Below, piece after piece: positions 59,335 through 64,000 of a stretch of 64,000 bases of DNA. Location: assembly GCA_018343915.1 (NCBI GenBank), contig JABRWF010000008.1:3472001-3536000 (forward strand), written 5' to 3'. The notes under the pieces were generated by a model, which was not told where the DNA came from, ran no database searches, and saw only the letters and a list, made by a program, of their open reading frames with translations. Source of the DNA: Agroathelia rolfsii (lineage: Eukaryota; Basidiomycota; Agaricomycetes; Amylocorticiales; Amylocorticiaceae). The number at the start of each line of letters is the position of its first letter. The stretch's first letter is position 1. The position numbers and the translations under genes are program-made.

Positions 59335-61761
59335 TTAATCTCTCCTTTCGCCATCAAAGAATGCGACGAGTGCCCCAACGGGCAAACGTGGCTTGCCAGC
59401 AGCAGCCCTAACGGCATCGTTGGACACCTTCTTGCCCTCATCCTTGGATGAAGGCGCCATGCTAACCACGGCAGACGACTGAGACCGGGGCCGGACCTTG
59501 AGCGATGCCGTCGACGTCCTGTTCGTTAAATTCTGTGTTGGTGCGGGCGAGGGCGAGGGCGGGTTCACGGAAGAGTACATCGACTTGGGCCGGATGCGTG
59601 CCGAAGACTTCTTGCCAATCGTCTCGTCCTTGAAGTCGTCATCGTCATCGTCCTCTGAGGCCTCCGAAGCAGACGAGTACAGTGCCGTGCCAAGCCCAGA
59701 GGGCGAGGTCGATGATGAGCGAGAAGTAACCGGTGCGCCCAGCGCCACCGTGTAGCGCTTCCTTGGTGTAGGCGAGGGAGAGGGGCTGTTCCGTCGCCCA
59801 CTGCTGCTATTACTCGGACTCGAAGGTGCCCTTGGTGGCTGGAGTTGGGGAGGCGGAGAAAGTACACTGTCGCTATCAGAGGCTGTTGGCATCCCAGACA
59901 GACTGGTAGGACTCATGGAACGGCTCGGCAGCCCGGAAATCGTGGGCTCCTCTACAGATTTGGGTGCTGCATAGTCCCCGGATGGGTAGGGAAGCCTAGA
60001 TATGGAGGAATAGGATTGCTGGCGCTGCAACGGTGGACTGGTCGCCTCACGCATGGATGAGCTGGGCGGCGACGTAAGCGGAGGCGTGAGTGTTGAACGT
60101 GCGGTGGAGTGTAATGCCACAGTAGATGCCGACGGGGGCGAGGCCAAGTTCGCATTCGACGAGAAGTAGTTGGTGTTGGAAGAAGACGACGTTGAAGATG
60201 AGGACGAGGCCGTCGTCACCGGTGGCGCAAATGACGATCTCGGGGCCTCCGGCGCAGCTGGTGTCGTTACCACCGCACGTGCAGGACCTGAAGAGAGATT
60301 GTTCGGTGCCGTCACCATCTTGGCCATCTGCCTGCCCAGCTCGCCCATACGGCCTTGGACCTCGGCGAGCTCTTCGCGGATCTCCGCCAGACTCTCGGTA
60401 GTAGCACCATCAGCGGTGGAGGACTGATTATTCTGGTTGTTGAGCTGCGCCAGCTCACGCTCGGCCTCCTTATCGACAAGCCAGCGCTCGACATCGCTCA
60501 TACGTTCCTCGAGCGCACGTACGTGAGCCACAGACCACTTTTCCAGCTTTTCAAACCGCCGGGCGAGGACGAGTAATGTACCAGGCACATCGAGCACACC
60601 CTGCGCGTTAAATTGCGCGTAAAGGGGAGGTGCCGCGGGTTCGGCAGATGGTGAAGAGGACACTGTCGAACGGTGGGGTGAGGGCGCAAGCGATGGCGGT
60701 AAAGCCTGAGATGGTGCCTGAGATGGTGTAGGGGAAGATGATGATGGTACGGGCCGCCTCGGTGGCGTCTTGGGCGGCGGAGCTAGATTAAGCATCGCGG
60801 GATCGCTATACTTGCGCTCTGGGGCGGCCGGCCATTCCTGAGAGCCATTGTGATGGTGAATCTTTGTCAGGTCATGGGCGTATTTCTTCTCTGCCTTGTC
60901 CTTGAGTTTGGTATCCTGTACGACTTGTTGCGCAGGCGTGAGTGGGTCCTTGTCCTTATCCTTGGTTGGCGTAAGGCGCTGCTTGGCCGTTGCCCACCAG
61001 CTTGGTCCCTTGTCCTCCTTGGGAGAAGAGGACATGGGCGCCGTCTGCGCGCGAGTCGGGGGTGGCATCGACATCGGTCTCGCGTTGGGCGTGGCTTGCT
61101 GGGATTGGAGTAGCTCCAGCACGCGGTCCTCCACGAGGCGCCGCTGCTCAGCTTCTCGGATAAGGATGCGTTCTGCCTCCCGGCGGCTGCGATCGCGCTC
61201 GCGTTCGGCTTCTGCCTCGATTTCTGCGTCTGTCAGGCGGGCACCGGACTGCACATTGGACCCCTGAGGTGGTATCAGTGATCCGGCCACGCGCTGGGCG
61301 AAATTGACGGCCATCTGCGAGACATGTGAGACGGAAGAAGAAGCAGGTGAGTGTGAACGGCGACGGCGGCGGCGGCGCCAGAGGGCATCTTCGTCTGCGT
61401 TGTCGTCGTCTTCGTATTCATCGCCCGACATGGACTGGTCACCGCGCCCGTTTTCGTCATCTTCGTCGTCAGAATCATGCGAAAAGGAGTTGCGCAGGGG
61501 TGAATTTGGTCGACGGGGTTGCACAGGGGCCTCTGGCTAAAAGGAGAATACATATGTGGAGGCGATGCAGATTTCCAAAGAGGATAATGAGTAAAGTCGT
61601 GGTCTATGGGTGCAAAGAGTAGGAGGAGAGAAAGAGATCTCTACCAGGTTCAGCGACGACGCCGGCGGAGGCAGCGAAGAAACGGTCATGCGACGCTGCT
61701 GGGCCGCTGTCTGGTCGATCGAAGCCGATGAGGAGCTAATGGGACGACGGGTGTATGACAT
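59335..61761 (-). CDS. Large disordered protein with a coiled coil
   Basis: I do not recognise the family. Exon 1 from ATG 61761 (MSYTRRPISSSSASIDQTA) ends near 61643 and joins through an intron of about 100 bp to PEAPVQPRRPNSPLRNSF and a single long exon to 59335. The product is about 770 residues. It has acidic runs near residue 60 (DSDDEDDENG, DEYEDDDNADED), a basic RRRRRRR stretch, then an Arg/Glu helical region (TDAEIEAEAERERDRSRRE; VEDRVLELLQSQQ), Pro/Ser-rich linkers, a second predicted coiled coil (LARRFEKLEKWSVAHVRAL, EERMSDVERWLVDKEAE, IREELAEVQGRMGEL), and a long Ser/Pro tail with DDDDDDF. The coiled coil at mid-protein is its one conserved-looking part and suggests a scaffold or cytoskeletal adaptor. 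Confidence 0.7.
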
Positions 61762-62251
61762 GGGCGATGGCGGGGACGAGTTGGCGTCGACGACGACGAC
61801 AACGACAACGACAACGACGAAGAAGCGAGAACACGAGAACAAAAAAACAAGGAGATCCGACACAAGTCTTATTTAGTTCATTACTTTGTTCAAAGCTTCA
61901 ACTACTATAGTTATTATTATTGCTGTGATACATAATACTGCATACTGATCTGATACTACATCATGATCAGTAGACCAGTTTTGTATTCAGGTGCCTTTGA
62001 TTTCTTGATCTTCTAAATCTCAATGCACTGAGCCCTGAATGGGACACCAAACCGACGGAATTTATAAGATGGAGATCACAGGGACAAACACCCTCTCAAA
62101 GTTTAGCAGAAACAAGAGTGATAGAATGAGACTCGGAATAAATACATGGTAGTGAAACCAGAAAATAATGGATGTGGGTAATGAAAAATGAAGATATGTA
62201 TAATATAACAAAAACAATAAGAAAAAAGGGAGCAGGATCCTCTATCCATCA
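61762..62251. other. Spacer between coiled-coil gene and LCB1
   Basis: No gene seen. It contains the trinucleotide repeat at 61787-61820 just upstream of the coiled-coil gene start and the 3' flank of LCB1. Confidence 0.45.
61787..61820. repeat. GAC/AAC trinucleotide repeat
   Basis: About eleven units of CGA-type trinucleotides (GAC GAC GAC ... AACGACAACGACAACGACG) lie 26-60 bp upstream of the coiled-coil gene start, in its 5' leader or promoter. Such repeats vary in length between strains. Confidence 0.85.
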
Positions 62252-63974
62252 TCACCGTCTCCGGGAAAGCACCTTGGCCACTGCGCTCTTGACCACACTC
62301 GCCGCCTTCTCCGTCTCCTTCTTTGTCAGTGCACTTGTCAATGACAACCGGATGCTGGGGCGCGTTGCGGTCGGGTGCATGTCCTGAGAACGGAGGCCCT
62401 TGGCCCGTGTGATCATCACACCCTGCGCGAGAGCCTCCTCGACAACCTCTTGCAGTACACGCTCTTCCTCCTGCGGTGTGCTCAGCGATTGAGCCAGGCT
62501 GATGTGAATCAAAGGCGAAGTCTCGTGCGAGGGCACGGTAATGCCCTCAGCGCGATCCAGGATCGTGCGTGCCGCACGAACGTTTTCTTGCAGGGTGGCG
62601 AGCACCGAGGGCGTGTTGCGCAGGACGGCAATACCCTCAGATGCAGAAACGGCGAGCAAGGCAGGCATAGATGCCGAGAACACAAAGGAAGTACCGTTGA
62701 TGCGCTGTAATGGCAAATCAGAATGGGGCATGTCTTGAAAATAGGAGAACACTTCTATACCTGATGGTCAACGACGATGCGAGAGCCAGCGCAGAAGCCA
62801 CCCGATGCGCTGAGGCCTGTAGCAGCAGAGCCCACCAACATGTCCACTTGAGAAGCAGGCACATTGTACAGCTCAGTCAAACCACGACCTGTCCTGCCAA
62901 CGGTACCGAACGAGAAGCTTTCATCGAGGATGAGACGGTACTTGTACTTGGTCTTGAGCTCAATCTAGCGCGTAGACGATGAATCAGCATCAGGGTAGTC
63001 AAATATTAAGCACAGAAACTAACAATCTTGGGCAAGTCAGTCATAGCACCGTCCTTTTCGAAGATACCCTCAGTGACAATGAACCGACGAGTGATGGGGC
63101 CACGACGCTTCCTCCTCTCCCGCTCGACTTCGCGCAGGGCGTCCTCGAGACTTTCGAGGTTGTTGTGATCGTACCACTTGACATTTGCTCGCGAAATTTG
63201 AATGCCCTTTTGGATAGCAAAGTTGACAGCGCGGTCGGCAACGATGACATCGCCACGCTTGCAGAACGCGGGGATGACAGACGAGACAGTACTAAAGTCT
63301 TGCGAGTAAAGAATAGCGGCCTCGGTACCCAGGAAGTCTGCAATATCGTTCTCAAGCGCGGTGTGCACGTCGAGCGTGCCGTAGAAGCCAGGTGGGCCGC
63401 AAGAGCCCAGACCATACTTGCGCAGCGTCTCAATGGCGGTCTGCTTAATAGCCTCGTTGCCTGCGAGACCGGTAAAGTTGAACGAAGCCAGGTTGAGGGC
63501 CGTCTTGCCAGTGCTGAGCAGTTTGGGCTTGGGGCCGTTGGGGCCAGCGATGACGGGTAGTGCACCGAGGTCGTGTTGTTCCTCGGGCGTCAAGGGTGCA
63601 GCCAGTGGTTCTGGCGTCCACTCATCCACGAGCTCGTCGATTTCCTAGGGAAAAAAAAAAAGAGTGATGAGGTCAGCTACATCCCAAGCAGAACTGCCAG
63701 CGGAATGGAAACGAAGGGTCACCTTCTCCGTAAATTTGATGAAATGTTTGCCATTCTTGTCTGCACGCGTGCGAGACTGGAGGAGGGTACGGATAGCAAA
63801 TACGACAAGGATAAACTCAAGGAGTGTCCGCCATGGGTCATTTCTATGTGAGGATTTGACATAACGAGCGACGACGGCTGAGCCGGGCAACTTGTAGAAG
63901 TTGGTTTCCGCAGTCGCGAGCGACTCTGAGAGGAACTCGAAGACCGGCTCGAGCGCAGGGTAGGAGTTGTTCAT
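62252..63974 (-). CDS. LCB1: Serine palmitoyltransferase subunit Lcb1
   Basis: Lcb1 pairs with Lcb2 in the ER membrane to condense serine and palmitoyl-CoA, the first step of sphingolipid synthesis. The ATG 63974 ([18 protein letters not shown]) precedes an N-terminal membrane segment ([16 protein letters not shown]). Exon 2 has [19 protein letters not shown], then [19 protein letters not shown] (family motif with the Cys whose relatives are mutated in human HSAN1), [34 protein letters not shown]. Exon 3 has [19 protein letters not shown] and GTVGRTGRG. The PLP lysine of alpha-oxoamine synthases is absent ([17 protein letters not shown]), as expected for Lcb1, which is catalytically silent. 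Three introns lie near 63646-63721, 62966-63023 and 62705-62761. The stop is 62252-62254 after SRRR. Confidence 0.93.
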
Positions 63975-64000
63975 GGCGGCAGGCGAGGGCGAGGGGGGGA

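Noticed and set aside
1..64000. Search for tRNA, rRNA, CRISPR and LTR retrotransposons
   Set aside because: No B-box with a matching A-box, no rRNA-like sequence, no regularly spaced repeats and no paired long terminal direct repeats were found by eye.

Overview
The window is nuclear DNA from a filamentous basidiomycete, most likely an Agaricomycete. Nearly every gene is cut by short (about 50-60 bp) GT-AG introns. The gene content is fungal: a laccase, GWT1, ATG1, LCB1, SEC20, an SFM1-type SPOUT methyltransferase and two genes resembling the mushroom mating-pathway gene clp1. I see no rRNA, tRNA, CRISPR array, prokaryotic operon or large intact transposon. All gene models were spliced by eye from reading frames and intron consensus, so outer limits are firmer than every inner exon edge.

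Layout. 0.6-10.4 kb: a secreted laccase and a full-length ABCC-type ABC transporter, both on the plus strand. 11.2-11.6 kb: mitochondrial ribosomal protein bL28m. 12.0-18.9 kb: a tandem array of isopenicillin-N-synthase-like 2-oxoglutarate/Fe(II) dioxygenases: intact copy A, decayed copy B and diverged copy C. An intact fourth copy, D, lies 20 kb away at 39.6-41.2 kb. 19.1-29.9 kb: a dense conserved block with an unknown membrane protein, a carnitine-biosynthesis dioxygenase divergent from a peroxisomal MaoC hydratase, GWT1, the mitochondrial calcium uniporter MCU and a large LEA-2-like membrane protein.

29.9-39.5 kb is gene-poor. It holds a possible exon fragment, a UbiA-type prenyltransferase with a T12/A18 tract against its stop codon, a 177-bp foldback (MITE-like) element and a basidiomycete multipass membrane protein. 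41.8-47.9 kb: clp1 and a diverged clp1-like gene flanking a small unknown gene and SEC20. 48.5-57.7 kb: an unknown conserved gene divergent from an endonuclease-III-like glycosylase, then ATG1, SFM1 and an unknown acidic gene. 57.7-64 kb: a broken remnant of a PD-(D/E)XK-like family, a large disordered coiled-coil protein and LCB1.

Working together. The firmest functional pair is the carnitine dioxygenase and the SKL-tailed hydratase, whose start codons are 242 bp apart; both belong to fatty-acid breakdown and acyl-group shuttling. The laccase, ABCC exporter, expanded 2OG dioxygenases and, further off, the UbiA enzyme could form a loose tailoring-and-export neighbourhood, but no PKS, NRPS or other scaffold synthase is present, so this is only inference. 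The most unusual features are the dioxygenase family in visible birth, divergence and death, and the local pair of clp1-type genes.
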